Source of the DNA: Snodgrassella alvi
GTDB lineage: Bacteria; Pseudomonadota; Gammaproteobacteria; Burkholderiales; Neisseriaceae
Direction: 5' to 3'
DNA length: 64,000 nucleotides
Assembly: GCF_002777825.1 (NCBI RefSeq)
Contig: NZ_MEIR01000060.1
Span: 1 to 64,000, forward strand
Shown here: piece after piece, positions 1 through 10,000 of the stretch
Layout of the letters: the number at the start of each line of letters is the position of its first letter
Position numbering within the stretch: position 1 is the stretch's first letter
Notes under the pieces: model-generated
The model's input: the letters and a program-made list of their open reading frames with translations, nothing else
Database searches by the model: none
Told to the model about the DNA's origin: nothing
Translations under genes and position numbers: made by a program

Positions 1-38
1 TAAATACCCCAAACTTAGTACAAGATTCAAGTAGAAAA

Positions 39-862
39 TTATGCTGCTTGTTTTAGGGTTTTATATTCAATCGGCGTCATATTATTTAATGCTTCATGAG
101 GTCTTTCCGTGTTATAAATGGTTAGCCATTCTTCGGTTACCTTTCTTGCTTGTTCTAGATTATTAAATAAATATAAATCTAGTACCTCTGTGCGATAGGT
201 GCGATTAAATCGTTCAATATATCCGTTTTGATATGGGCTGCCTGGTTGAATATAATCTATGGTTATACCATGTGAATTTGCCCAGCCGATGAATGTTTTT
301 CCGGTAAATTCCGGTCCATTATCTACTCGTATTTTGAGTGGATAGCCATGATATTCGGCCAGTTTATCCAGATAACGGGTAATCCTGCCAGCAGGTAGAC
401 TAACCGCAATAGCAATGCCTAACGCCTCACGATTAAAGTCATCTATCACATTGAAGGTTCTAAAACGCCGTTGATTGCGACTGCTGTCACTCATAAAATC
501 CATTGACCAGCATTCACCTTGTTTATTGGGTGCTGATAGCCTTTCTGGGCTTCGTGGAAGAATGCGTTGTTTACGCTTTACCCTGAGATTAAGCTTTAAT
601 TCACAATACACCCGATACACACGTTTATGATTCCATTTATAGCCGAGCTTTCTGATGCGATTAAAACATTTAGGAAAGCCCCAGCGTAAATGCTTATCGG
701 TAATAGCACTTAGTACCGACATAATCACTGAATCATCCGGTAACTTGGGTTGATAATAGTAAGCACAGCGGCTTAAGCCAACAATAGCGCAGCTCATGGC
801 AAAGTAACAGAATGATTTTCTTGCAGTAGTACAGCCCAAGCTTTACGTGCTTGAGTAGGCAC
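39..862 (-). pseudogene. IS3-family transposase OrfB, frameshifted near the N-terminus
   Basis: This is the rve/DDE integrase-core transposase of IS copy 1. The catalytic residues are visible: D in WSMDFM, D in RVDNGPEF and E in NGYIERFN. Copy 2 begins orfB with GTG overlapping the orfA stop. The same GTG exists here (862-860), but compared with copy 2 one base is missing near 801 (TTACTTTGCC here, TTACTATTGCC there). The first ~20 codons are therefore out of frame with the catalytic part. The remaining 3' frame is open to 39. Unless a compensating shift occurs, this copy cannot make a normal OrfAB transposase. Confidence 0.85.
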
Positions 863-1119
863 TATAGCTTTTTTATGATTTCCTCCTGAAGCTGAGATTT
901 TAAACTGAGCTCAGCAAACATCTGCTTAAGCTTACGGTTTTCAGCCTCTAGCTCCTTTAAACGTTTGATATCGGACGTTTCCATACCACCGTATTTATCA
1001 CGCCATTTATAAAAAGTTGAATTGCTGATGTCATATTTACGGCAGAGTTCTTTGACAGGAATACCGGCTTCAGCTTCTTTTAAGATAGATACGATCTGAT
1101 GTTCAGTCATTTTTTTCAT
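862..1119 (-). CDS. IS3-family transposase OrfA (HTH protein)
   Basis: An 85-residue protein with the IS3 OrfA pattern: an N-terminal helix-turn-helix (residues ~5-45, with STFYKWRDKYGG) followed by a leucine-zipper-like helix (residues ~50-80, KRLKELEAENRKLKQ). It binds the element ends and supplies the N-terminal half of the OrfAB fusion made by -1 frameshifting. An A6G slippery run sits at the 3' end before the stop. The frame is intact, unlike orfB of this copy. Confidence 0.9.
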   Translation of the reverse strand: MKKMTEHQIVSILKEAEAGIPVKELCRKYDISNSTFYKWRDKYGGMETSDIKRLKELEAENRKLKQMFAELSLKSQLQEEIIKKL

Positions 1120-1191
1120 GCTTAAATCCTCAATGGGTTAATAAAGAGAATTTTCTACTTTTATGCTGTACTATTTTAGGGGATAGTTACA

Positions 1192-1700
1192 AGTAACCAA
1201 GATGCTGGGTCTCAATTTCACCCAGTGCCTCTCGCGCTGCTTTCGCTTTCTCTAAAGCCTGTAGCTGGCTTTCTGTTAACACAAGCCCTTCCTGAGCTAC
1301 TTTTGTTTCCAGAGCGATCAGCCTTTTTTTGAAGCTTTCTAAATCGTGGCGTAACTAGATTGAACGTACACCACTGCCAGAGACCATTATTCCTTGTAGA
1401 CGTAGCTGATTAGCTACCCGATGTTGGCCATAAGCTGGAAATTCATAAGCCATATTAACTACAGCCTGCTCAATATGAGGCTCTACGCGATTTTTCTCTA
1501 TAGGTTTTTTGCGACTTATTTCCTGAAGAGCTAATTCTCCGCCCTGTTCATAGAGTTTTTTGAAGCGATAATAGCTGTCGCGACTATATCCCAAGACTTT
1601 ACAGGCTTGCTGAACATTACCTAACTGTTTAGCAAGTTCTAAAAGTCCTAATTTTGATTTAATTATTTTGCAGATTGATTCATTACTGACACTCCATTGT
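1192..1700 (-). pseudogene. IS481/IS3-like transposase fragment, nonsense-mutated and truncated by IS copy 1
   Basis: Minus-strand frame. The N-terminal HTH half reads from about 1690 ([20 protein letters not shown]), then [19 protein letters not shown], down to SGSGVRSI at 1355. There a TAG replaces what should be a Trp codon. The frame continues past the stop ([12 protein letters not shown] ... LGEIETQH) until it runs into the terminal repeat of IS copy 1 at 1191. The DDE half is missing. No good start codon is visible at the homologous N-terminus. The family assignment (IS481/IS3 integrase-core superfamily) rests on recognising the conserved N-terminal segment. Confidence 0.75.
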
Positions 1701-1740
1701 TGGTTTAAAATACACTAAATGTCAGATTAAATAAAGACTA
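1429..1740. repeat. 312-bp direct repeat, unit 1
   Basis: This segment is repeated almost identically at 1746-2057, offset by 317 bp, with only a handful of substitutions. It covers the N-terminal half of the broken transposase and its upstream flank. Confidence 0.93.
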
Positions 1741-1745
1741 ATACA

Positions 1746-2057
1746 CATAAGCTGGAAATTCATAAGCCATATTAACTACAGCCTGCTCAATATGAGGCTC
1801 TACGCGATTTTTCTCTATAGGTTTTTTGCGACTTATTTCCTGAAGAGCTAATTCTCCGCCCTGTTCATAGAGTTTTTTAAAGCGATAATAGCTGTCGCGA
1901 CTATATCCCAAGACTTTACAGGCTTGCTGAACATTACCTAACTGTTTAGCAAGTTCTAAAAGTCCTAATTTTGATTTAATTATTTTGCAGATTGATTCAT
2001 TACTGACACTCCATTATTGTTTTAAAATACACCAAATGTCAGATTAAATAAAGACTA
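1746..2057. repeat. 312-bp direct repeat, unit 2 (second transposase 5' fragment)
   Basis: Second unit of the duplication. It again encodes, on the minus strand, the HTH part of the transposase, and stops abruptly after EFPAY at the junction with unit 1. Differences from unit 1 include TTTAAAGCG/TTTGAAGCG and CACCAAATG/CACTAAATG. The two units probably arose by local duplication of one truncated element. Confidence 0.93.
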
Positions 2058-2061
2058 CTAC

Positions 2062-2083
2062 AACTAACTTTGGGGTATTTACA
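2062..2083 (-). mobile_element. Solo terminal repeat of the IS3-family element
   Basis: AACTAACTTTGGGGTATTTACA matches the 3' end of the complete element at 52582-52603 (ACTAAGTTTGGGGTATTTACA) with one mismatch, but no IS body is attached. It is a scar of an earlier insertion or recombination. It sits directly beside the duplicated transposase fragment. Confidence 0.75.
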
Positions 2084-2133
2084 AGTTACATAATTACTCA
2101 ATAATTGATGAAATCTGTCTAATGAGTTTTTAT

Positions 2134-2166
2134 GTAAAAAATAATCCCGGCTTTAAACCGGGATTA
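2134..2166 (-). terminator. Rho-independent terminator of the RHS operon
   Basis: Stem TAATCCCGG (2142-2150) and CCGGGATTA (2158-2166) with a 7-nt loop. On the minus strand it is followed by a T-rich run (complement of TAAAAAAT). It lies about 90 bp beyond the stop of the immunity gene, in the right orientation to end that transcript. Confidence 0.85.
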
Positions 2167-2256
2167 ACATCTTAAAAAATTTATGAAATTTTATCTTTTA
2201 AATTCACAATTTATAGATAAATAATGTGCTTATTTTAAAGCATAATCAAAGTACAT

Positions 2257-2748
2257 TTATTGACATTCCTTTATCCTCTTATATAAAAATTCTAAGAAAT
2301 TTTGTGCATAAAACATAGACTCATCCTCTGACCAATAAATATATATTGGACATTCATTATTTTCATATTTTGTATAATCAAAGAAAAATTCACCATCAAT
2401 ATCTGAATGGAACATAAATAATTGTTTATCTGTTCTAAGCTTATTTTTTAATTTTATAATATGATGATAAACTATATCTCCACTATATGCTATATCCGTA
2501 TTAAAATTATAGGAATCGTAGTAATCAAAACCTTCATAAAGACTAAATATTTCATCTCCACAAATTGATCCCCCCGTATAGTGATTTAAAAACCATTTAT
2601 ATGAATTAGTAAAAGGTAGTCCAAGAAAATCTTCTGCTTTTTTAATGTGCAGTGTACTAACTGCATCTTCGGCTGTTCCAAAGTCAACTAAATTCTGATT
2701 TTGTTCAATTAAATTTATTACATCATTTTTTGATATATGCTTCATCAT
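2257..2748 (-). CDS. SUKH (SMI1/KNR4) family immunity protein
   Basis: A protein of about 163 residues that should bind and neutralise the nuclease tip of the RHS protein encoded immediately upstream. The pattern fits SMI1/KNR4: EDFLGLPFTNSYKWFLNHYTGG (helix plus aromatic motif), the GD..F.LYEG strand region, then IIKLKN...FHSDIDGEFFFDY and a C-terminal aromatic helix. The frame is open up to 2820. The ATG at 2748 is preferred because AGG lies just upstream and it follows the toxin stop (TAA, 2752-2750) by only one base, so translation is probably coupled. Very low GC compared with the RHS core suggests it is exchanged together with the toxin tip. The exact SUKH subgroup is not determined. 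Confidence 0.85.
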   Translation of the reverse strand: MMKHISKNDVINLIEQNQNLVDFGTAEDAVSTLHIKKAEDFLGLPFTNSYKWFLNHYTGGSICGDEIFSLYEGFDYYDSYNFNTDIAYSGDIVYHHIIKLKNKLRTDKQLFMFHSDIDGEFFFDYTKYENNECPIYIYWSEDESMFYAQNFLEFLYKRIKECQ

Positions 2749-2749
2749 T

Positions 2750-5700
2750 TTACCTTTGATAATTTTTTGCTCTTTCTTTCCAATAACCTTCTCTCCAACT
2801 GTCAAATTTATTTCTATCAATTGGAGTCGGCGATTTAGTATTGTAATTTATATGCAAGGCTTTGTGATTGTTTTTATGCATGGTGCCAGACACTTCAGCA
2901 ATTGCTCCCTTCGGGTTTTGGGATAAATGATGTGCATTTACGGATTCTCCATCTTTACCTACTGGAGCCCTCCCATGAGCCATTCTGGCAAGATTAGGAC
3001 CAGTATACTTTTTTCCTTTATACTTCCAAGTTGATTGATGATCAGGATCAAATAAATCATTACGGGGATAAACTTTATTTCCTTTAAATTCAATAGGATC
3101 TTGTGTCCAGTATTTTCTTTGTTGTCGAGCAGGTGTTATTTTATCTTTGATACCAAAAGCATTGATTCCTGTTAATTTTCTTGCCAAACGCTTTCTGTCT
3201 AAAAAATATCTAACAAAATTCCCAATTTGCTCTCCAATCCAGTAAATTCGAGAACACTCATCAACATGACCTATATCATATTCATTCCTTATCCATTTAG
3301 TAAGCGTAAAACCGGTATTATCTTCGATTGATAGTGCATCGCCCATTCCACCAAAAAAATTACTAGTGTCATCAACAAAATTAGCCCATGCATACAACCC
3401 ATATGGGTCGGCATACATCAATGGATTGGCATTGGCATAGCCATATAGATTCAATCCTCCCATGACACCTAGTGGATCCGCTTCTATATAGCGGCCTATC
3501 TGCGGGTTATAATGTCTGGCTAGGTTGTAATATAAGCCGCTTTCCTGATCATAATACTGTCCTGGCTGACGCAGATTCAGGGTAATCTGGTTATCCAGAT
3601 CCAGTTGGGTATTACCAAAGGCATCAGCAATGCCTTTCCATGTTTGCTGCCCTCTTGAGTTTACTGCCAGCTGCGGGGTACCCAGATAATCGGTTATCAG
3701 GTAGTGATAGTCTGCGTTTTTTAAGGTTTGGTTATTGTCCAGACTGGTCTGCCACAATGGACTGGTTCCCCATACGGTATCCGGCATCCAGCCATACGCT
3801 ACCTGCATTGTGCCATTCTGATCCAGCTCGGCTATCAGACCTTCATCGCTATACAGGTAATAGGTAGTTTCACCATTCACTGTTTTGCTGATGCGGCGGC
3901 CAAATGGGTCATACTGGTAGTGTGCTTTTTCTGTATCATCGTCCTGTATACCGATCAATTGATTGATACTATCGTACTGATAACTGCGCTGTTTGCCATT
4001 TAGCTGTTCGCTAATTAAGTTGCCGGTGGCATCATAGCTCAGTGCTGTCTGCTGCTTACCTTCGCCCCATTGTGTTAGCTGGCCATTGCTGTTGTATTGC
4101 CACTCTCCTGTCTGATGGGCACTGCCGGTACGGTTACCGGTGGCATCATAGCTATAGGATTCTACCGACAAGCCTTTTTGTTGCAGGCTCTGATCTGGAT
4201 TGACTTGTGTCAAGCGATCCAATGCATCGTAGCGATAATCGATAATACCTTGTTCAGTATTACTCTGAATAATATTGCCCGACTTGTCGTACTGATAGTT
4301 ACGCTGGAGCAGAACTTTGTTATCTGCATTGGTAACCTGTATACTTAACGGCTGCTGTAATGCGGTATAGGTCATGCTGGTTTGACTGCCCGGAGCGGTA
4401 ATGCTTTCAGGCTGATTCCAGCGATAGCTATCCCATGTTATTTTTTCGCCATTGGGTAGCTGTACTTGTTGCAGTTGTCCTTGTACATAATGATATTGAA
4501 CTACACTGTTATCTGGATAAGTAATGCTGGTCAGATTACCATCAGCATCATAGCCATACTGCAATTCTTTGCTTATTTTTTGGTTGTTGCTCTGATAGGT
4601 AATGGTTTCTTTGATTCTGCGACCAAGTTTGTCCAGTACGTAGTTAAAGCTGCTTTGAGTATCGCCACTCTGGTTCACACCGGTAAGCTGGCCGGCATCG
4701 TTGTAACTATAGGTGATGCGCTGGGCAGCAGTAGTCTGGTCTTTGACAAAATGGCTTTCTTCAATCAGGTTGCCTGTTTGATCATATTTATACTGTATTT
4801 CGTTACCATTGGCATCTTTCTTAGCAATAAGCTGATCAACAGTGTTATATATATATTCTGTCTGATTACCTGATGTTCCTGTTTCTTTAATCAGGTTACC
4901 ATTGTTGTCATAGCTGAATGTGTAGCTACGGCCGCCTGGATCAGTAATACTCTCCAGATTACCCATTTCATCCCAGCTATTGCTGATTTCTCCACCCAGT
5001 GCATCTATGGTTTTGATGATATTGCCATAGGCATCATAACGAGCCATGAAAGTACTGCCATCGGGATTGGTAATACTAGCTGGCAGTCCTTGCTCATTAT
5101 AACTGATGCTGGTCATTAGGCTGGTATTGTTATCCAGTACCTGACTGACACTGGTGGGTAGGCCTATGGTATTGTAGTTATATGTTTCGGTATAGGTTGG
5201 ATACAGGGTTTTAACAATCAGGCCATCCAGACCACTGCCTTTGCCGCCATACTCTACGGATGTGATGTTGCCGGCCGCATCTTGCTGACTTTTGGGTCTG
5301 CCCTGTTTATCATAGTTTTGTTTAACTTCTAAACCAGACGGTGATATAACGCTGACGGGTTTTCCGGCCAGATCGTAGTTATAGGCATAGGTCTGATTCA
5401 GTGCATTGGTAGCTTTTACCTGCCAGCCCTGATTATTGTACTGATAGCTGTAACTGGTGGTATTACCCAATGGATCGGTTATTTTAGTAATCCGTCCTAA
5501 GGCATCGCTGCTGTATTTGGTTACCTTGCCTTGTGGATCAATGGCCTGTTCTGGGATACCCGCCGCATTGTAGCTAAGCTGCCAGATATTATTGTCTGGG
5601 GTTTTAACACTGGTTACTTGTCCCTGAACGTTGTAAGTAAACTGATAGGTATTGCCGTTAGCATCGGTGTAACTGCTGATATTACCATACTGATCATAGG

Positions 5701-7054
5701 TTTGTTTTATCTGCTGTTTTTCACCTATTTTTATGCTAGTGGCCTGGCCATACTGATCATATTCCCACGAGACGATTCGTTGCTCAGGTTTTCCTTTAGC
5801 CAGAATAGTTTGAGTCAGTTTGTTCTGATCGTTATATTGCAGTTTGGTTATATTGCCAGCAGCATCAATATAATCCGTTAGCATACCTTTGGTATTATAT
5901 TGAAAACTTTCACTACTTCCATCGGCTGCAATAACTTTGATTGGCCTTTCTTCACTGTCTTCCTGAACGGTGGTTGCAATGCCTCGTTCATTCAGTACTT
6001 TTACCAGTCTGGTAGCTGTGTCTCTTTGGATACTCTGTTTCAGTTCGTTATTAACTGTCTTCGATAGTTGACGACCTTGTGAATCAAATACACTAACGGT
6101 TTTAATGCCAAGTGGATCAGTAACGGTAATAGTGTACTGTTTGTTAACACGGTTATATTCGGTGTTGTATACGGTTACGGCGCCAGTTTGTGCTGTGATT
6201 TTACCTACCCGCGCCAGTTTGTTTTCATTATCCGTTCTATTGGTACTGATTATGACACTTTGTGATACTCTCCCACCATTTCTGCCACTATCCATAGACA
6301 GATGATGGGACGGGACTGACTGGACATAATCAATTTTGGTGACACCGCCATCGGGTTCGGTTTTGTTATTGAGTTGGCCGTTTTTATCGTAACCATACTT
6401 CCACACATTACCCATAACACCGATAACCTGAGTTAGACGGTCACCAGACCAGCTATAGCTAACGCTGCGCCCGCTGCGGTCGGTGGCTTTGATCAGGCGT
6501 TCTTGGTTATCGTAATCCAGGCTGTATACCAGTTCACCGTTGTGGTCTTTTATTGCTTTGCGCCGGCCATCTTTATCCAGCTCAAAGCTGACTTTAACGT
6601 TACTGGCATCACCATAAGCAAGTGGTCGTCCCTTGCTGTCATAATCAATCCAGTTACCTTGCGGATCATTCCAACGCCAGCCGCTATCTGTTTTTCTGAT
6701 TGACACCTGATGATAGGTGTACAGATCAGCCGTACCACTACGCTGGTATAGCGTACCAGCACGATCAATGGTTTTGACGCTGCTATCGAGTGGATCAAGT
6801 ACAAAACGTAGATCTGCCCACGCCGGATTAAGGTACCAGCGTCCGTTTTCCCAGGTACGGTTGAGTTTAACTTCGCCACCGAGTACCTTCACTCGCATGT
6901 CAATATTGTTTTCGGTATATTCGGTATTTGGTAATCTGACCTTGGCATAGACCATTTGTGGCAATACCATCAGTAGCATGAAAATAATGCTACAGAACCC
7001 GAGCAATCTGTCTATCCATCTGCTCCGGTATCGTTTAGTGTTTTTTACTTTCAC
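2750..7054 (-). CDS. RHS/YD-repeat polymorphic toxin with Sec signal and LHH-type HNH/EndoVII nuclease tip
   Basis: A 1434-residue protein. Residues 1-37 form a Sec signal peptide (basic start, hydrophobic LLGFCSIIFMLLMVLP, MVYA cleavage). Residues ~110-1150 hold many YD repeats (GNLTSITYPDNS, YDALGR-type units). The RHS-associated core sits at ~1165-1218 (SGLYYNLARHYNPQIGRYIE, ending DPYGL). The remaining ~215 residues are a variable toxin domain with NAHHLSQ near 1373 and GTMHKNNHKALH, the pattern of HNH/EndoVII nucleases with a conserved LHH motif. The start is GTG (7054) with AAGGG about 8 nt upstream. No PAAR or VgrG part is present, so delivery is more likely via Sec and the cell surface than by T6SS. 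GC drops at the toxin tip. The immunity gene follows directly. Confidence 0.92.
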   Translation of the reverse strand: MKVKNTKRYRSRWIDRLLGFCSIIFMLLMVLPQMVYAKVRLPNTEYTENNIDMRVKVLGGEVKLNRTWENGRWYLNPAWADLRFVLDPLDSSVKTIDRAGTLYQRSGTADLYTYHQVSIRKTDSGWRWNDPQGNWIDYDSKGRPLAYGDASNVKVSFELDKDGRRKAIKDHNGELVYSLDYDNQERLIKATDRSGRSVSYSWSGDRLTQVIGVMGNVWKYGYDKNGQLNNKTEPDGGVTKIDYVQSVPSHHLSMDSGRNGGRVSQSVIISTNRTDNENKLARVGKITAQTGAVTVYNTEYNRVNKQYTITVTDPLGIKTVSVFDSQGRQLSKTVNNELKQSIQRDTATRLVKVLNERGIATTVQEDSEERPIKVIAADGSSESFQYNTKGMLTDYIDAAGNITKLQYNDQNKLTQTILAKGKPEQRIVSWEYDQYGQATSIKIGEKQQIKQTYDQYGNISSYTDANGNTYQFTYNVQGQVTSVKTPDNNIWQLSYNAAGIPEQAIDPQGKVTKYSSDALGRITKITDPLGNTTSYSYQYNNQGWQVKATNALNQTYAYNYDLAGKPVSVISPSGLEVKQNYDKQGRPKSQQDAAGNITSVEYGGKGSGLDGLIVKTLYPTYTETYNYNTIGLPTSVSQVLDNNTSLMTSISYNEQGLPASITNPDGSTFMARYDAYGNIIKTIDALGGEISNSWDEMGNLESITDPGGRSYTFSYDNNGNLIKETGTSGNQTEYIYNTVDQLIAKKDANGNEIQYKYDQTGNLIEESHFVKDQTTAAQRITYSYNDAGQLTGVNQSGDTQSSFNYVLDKLGRRIKETITYQSNNQKISKELQYGYDADGNLTSITYPDNSVVQYHYVQGQLQQVQLPNGEKITWDSYRWNQPESITAPGSQTSMTYTALQQPLSIQVTNADNKVLLQRNYQYDKSGNIIQSNTEQGIIDYRYDALDRLTQVNPDQSLQQKGLSVESYSYDATGNRTGSAHQTGEWQYNSNGQLTQWGEGKQQTALSYDATGNLISEQLNGKQRSYQYDSINQLIGIQDDDTEKAHYQYDPFGRRISKTVNGETTYYLYSDEGLIAELDQNGTMQVAYGWMPDTVWGTSPLWQTSLDNNQTLKNADYHYLITDYLGTPQLAVNSRGQQTWKGIADAFGNTQLDLDNQITLNLRQPGQYYDQESGLYYNLARHYNPQIGRYIEADPLGVMGGLNLYGYANANPLMYADPYGLYAWANFVDDTSNFFGGMGDALSIEDNTGFTLTKWIRNEYDIGHVDECSRIYWIGEQIGNFVRYFLDRKRLARKLTGINAFGIKDKITPARQQRKYWTQDPIEFKGNKVYPRNDLFDPDHQSTWKYKGKKYTGPNLARMAHGRAPVGKDGESVNAHHLSQNPKGAIAEVSGTMHKNNHKALHINYNTKSPTPIDRNKFDSWREGYWKERAKNYQR

Positions 7055-7099
7055 GATTTGACCCTTTGTATAAAATTATTTGATATTCATTCGCCGTAA

Positions 7100-10000
7100 T
7101 TAGTTAGATCCACTACCAGCCCCCCCTGAGCTACAAGGTGCATCAGGTATACAGCCCGGGGTAATGGGCATAGCCACCGGCGAACCGATACCAATGCCAC
7201 CACCAAAGCTGTTACTGCTACCACCATCGCCTAGTGAACCTCCACTAGTCCAACCCCAGCCGGTATTTTTGGTAGAACATTTTTTTCCGGTATACCGATA
7301 AAAATGTCCGCTGATACTGCTTTTGGAAATGTCACCATTAGGACATATGCTTACATGCATTTCTATGAAGCTAGCTTCATAGGGAACACAGTCATCCTTG
7401 TCATCATCAGCTAGATCTGAGCGTAATAAATTTGTCTGGGTGCTAGTTGGTGCTGATGCAGGCTGTTTTGGATCCAGAGCGGTAACCTTATATGAAATAA
7501 CTACTTTCTCTTTTGGTTTTAGTACACTGGGTACTTCCCCAAAAAATTCATATTTGAATCTGGAATCTGTTTTGGGCAGATTTAAAACGACATTATCAGC
7601 TTGTACCAATCCATAATTGCTTACTGTAATCTGGCCGGTTTTTTCTTCCCCAACCTGCATACCACCAAGGTTGATGGATAGTGGTTCCAGCAGAATTACT
7701 GGTGCTGGTACCTGCGTATTAAAGGAAGCATTTACATTAATGTCATAGACATCTTTTATGGTGGTTTCAGTTACACCAAACTCTACATTTATGGTTTGAT
7801 ACTCTAGAAAAACGTGCTGATTGGTAGTAGTATCAGGCTGAATGACAATACGGCCACTAGCATCCATATGATTAGGTGCGCTAACCCGGTAGCGGTAAAT
7901 ACCTGCTGGTAGTTTACTTAATGAAGCAATACCATCTTTATCGGTATTGAGGGTATATTGTTCAGTGAGTACTTCATCATTCTGCAATTTGATGGTTGCC
8001 CCTTTAACGCCTTTAATCGGCTGACCTTGTGCATCCAGTGTAGCGGTATAAATATCAGCCACATCAAACTGGGCAATACCTTGTCCACTCTGGGTAACAG
8101 AAATGCTTACCGGAATGGTGCCGGAAAGTTTGCCACCTGTAGACACTCTAATGATAAAGTTGTAGATACCATCTGCGATGCTGTTGTCTGGTTGTGCCAC
8201 GATTTGTACTGGTACTTTTTCATCTACCGCAATGGCATCAATATTTTTGTCACTGGCAATAAATACCCAGCTCGGTGCAGGATTACCCTGTTTATCTACC
8301 AGCTCTATCTGAACATTTTCAGCTTTCGCCAAACCTTTATTGCCTACGCTGACATTGGCTGTGGTGCTTGTATTCTGCTGTAAGCCGGTCTGGATATAGC
8401 TTGGAGAAGCATACAGATTGGGCATAGGCTGACCAAGCTGATAATTAATCTGTAATTTACCCCGTACCAGATCACCAGAATCTTCGGCAAAGGCCACCAG
8501 ATACAAGCTGCCTTTTTCTGCTGCATTATTATCTGCTGTAAATTTAATTGTTGTGGTGCGGCTTTGGCCGGGTGCAATATCTACTGCTTCAGTCTGGATA
8601 TTGATGCCTTGTGGTAATACGCCATCTGGCTGATTTTCAGGCGCAAGCACCCAGCGCAATTTTTTGGCACCGGTACTGGCAGTGGCATTAATTTGTATCG
8701 GTGTTGTGATGGTGCGCGGAGCCTTGAGTTGGTAGCCCTGAAGGTTAAAGGCAATCCGGTTAATGGCAAAACTGCCCTGATGGCTAACGGTTTTTTCGTC
8801 AGGATGAATAATACCTACCTGATAAGTTCCCGAATCAGACTCTTGAGGAGTAAAGGTATAGGAAAAATGGCCAGTTTCATCTGTGGCAACGGCAATTTTT
8901 CGTTCAAAGCCTTTTACATTCAATACCAACTTCAGCGGAACACTGGCTGCGGCCGTATTATCAGCACGATATAGTGCCTGACCAGTAATGGTAACTGGCT
9001 GCGGACCATAGCTAACAGCCGGACTGATTGCCGTAATTTTACCGGTATAAGGTGTAGGTGGCGGTGCCGGCGGTTCTATTTTGACCTTGACTGTACGTGT
9101 ACTGGTGATTGTCTTGCCACTGGTATTGGTGACTTTTGCTGTTAGTTTATGGTTACCGTTATCCTGTATGGTAAGTGGCCAGTGTGCCTGATAGGGGCGT
9201 TCTGTCAATGTGGCAAAACGTTTATCATCAACCAGCAGCTCAACTTTTTCGATGCCCAGTTCGTCTGCTGCATCTACCTGAATATCTACCGGAGCAGCAA
9301 GGGTTTGATTATCGGCGGGTGTGGTAATTATGCCTGTGGGTATTGGCAAGGCAAAGTCAAATGTTACCGGTGCACTGGGTTCACTGCGACCATAATTATT
9401 TTGCCCGATAGCATGCAAGCGGTAACTCCCCTCTTTGCTTAACTGGATATCCTGATTAAAATAGCCTTGGATATCTACTGCTACAGGTTGGCCAACAGGT
9501 TGGTTATTTAGATATAGTTGCACCTTACCACCAGATTCGGCTGTACCCTGAACCTTTAATTGGGCGGTTTTAACCTTTGTCTGGGTAACTGGGCTGATCA
9601 GTACGGGCGGTGTAAGCACAATAGCGGCAGCCTGCGTGTAGCCAGAACTGTTACCGGCTTTATCAACTGCATTCAGGCGGGCATATAAGGCACCTGTAGA
9701 TGGCATATTGTCAATCTGCACACTATTGGCTTGAACATTAATATCCTTATCCACCAATGGCTGATTAAAATCAGGATTATTTGCTATCTGTAGGTGTACT
9801 GAAGCAATACCACTCAGATTATCGCTGCTGGTGTAACCGATTCGCACCGCGTTTTCATTAACGCGATTAAATTTATTCAACTCAACAACTGGCTTAGTAG
9901 TATCAATTGTTGTGACACTGGATCGTGAGGACCAAATCTCCCATGTACCGCCGTTATTAATACTTCCCCTTACTCGGGCACGATAAGATTTGCCATTCTG

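Larger units (their letters stand above)
1..1191 (-). mobile_element. IS3-family insertion sequence, copy 1 (cut by window edge)
   Basis: One end carries the 3' inverted repeat (TAAATACCCCAAACTTAGTACA from base 1) and lacks only its outermost TG because the window starts there. The other end (about 1166-1191) is the imperfect partner repeat, TGTAACTATCCCCTAAAATA read on the minus strand. The element encodes orfA and orfB. A nearly identical copy lies in opposite orientation at 51412-52603. No target duplication can be assessed because the left flank is outside the window. Confidence 0.93.

Noticed and set aside
3640-6703. Several plus-strand open frames of 60-135 codons opposite the RHS gene
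   Set aside because: They are shadows of the repetitive YD-repeat coding sequence; no RBS, no recognisable domain, and the minus-strand RHS frame is continuous.
6550-6879. 109-codon minus-strand frame overlapping the RHS gene
   Set aside because: Different frame inside the RHS N-terminal region; composition follows from the RHS codons.
7958-9442. Plus-strand frames of 93-141 codons opposite the Ig-like protein gene
   Set aside because: Antisense shadows with hydrophobic, Cys-rich, non-protein-like sequence and no start signals.
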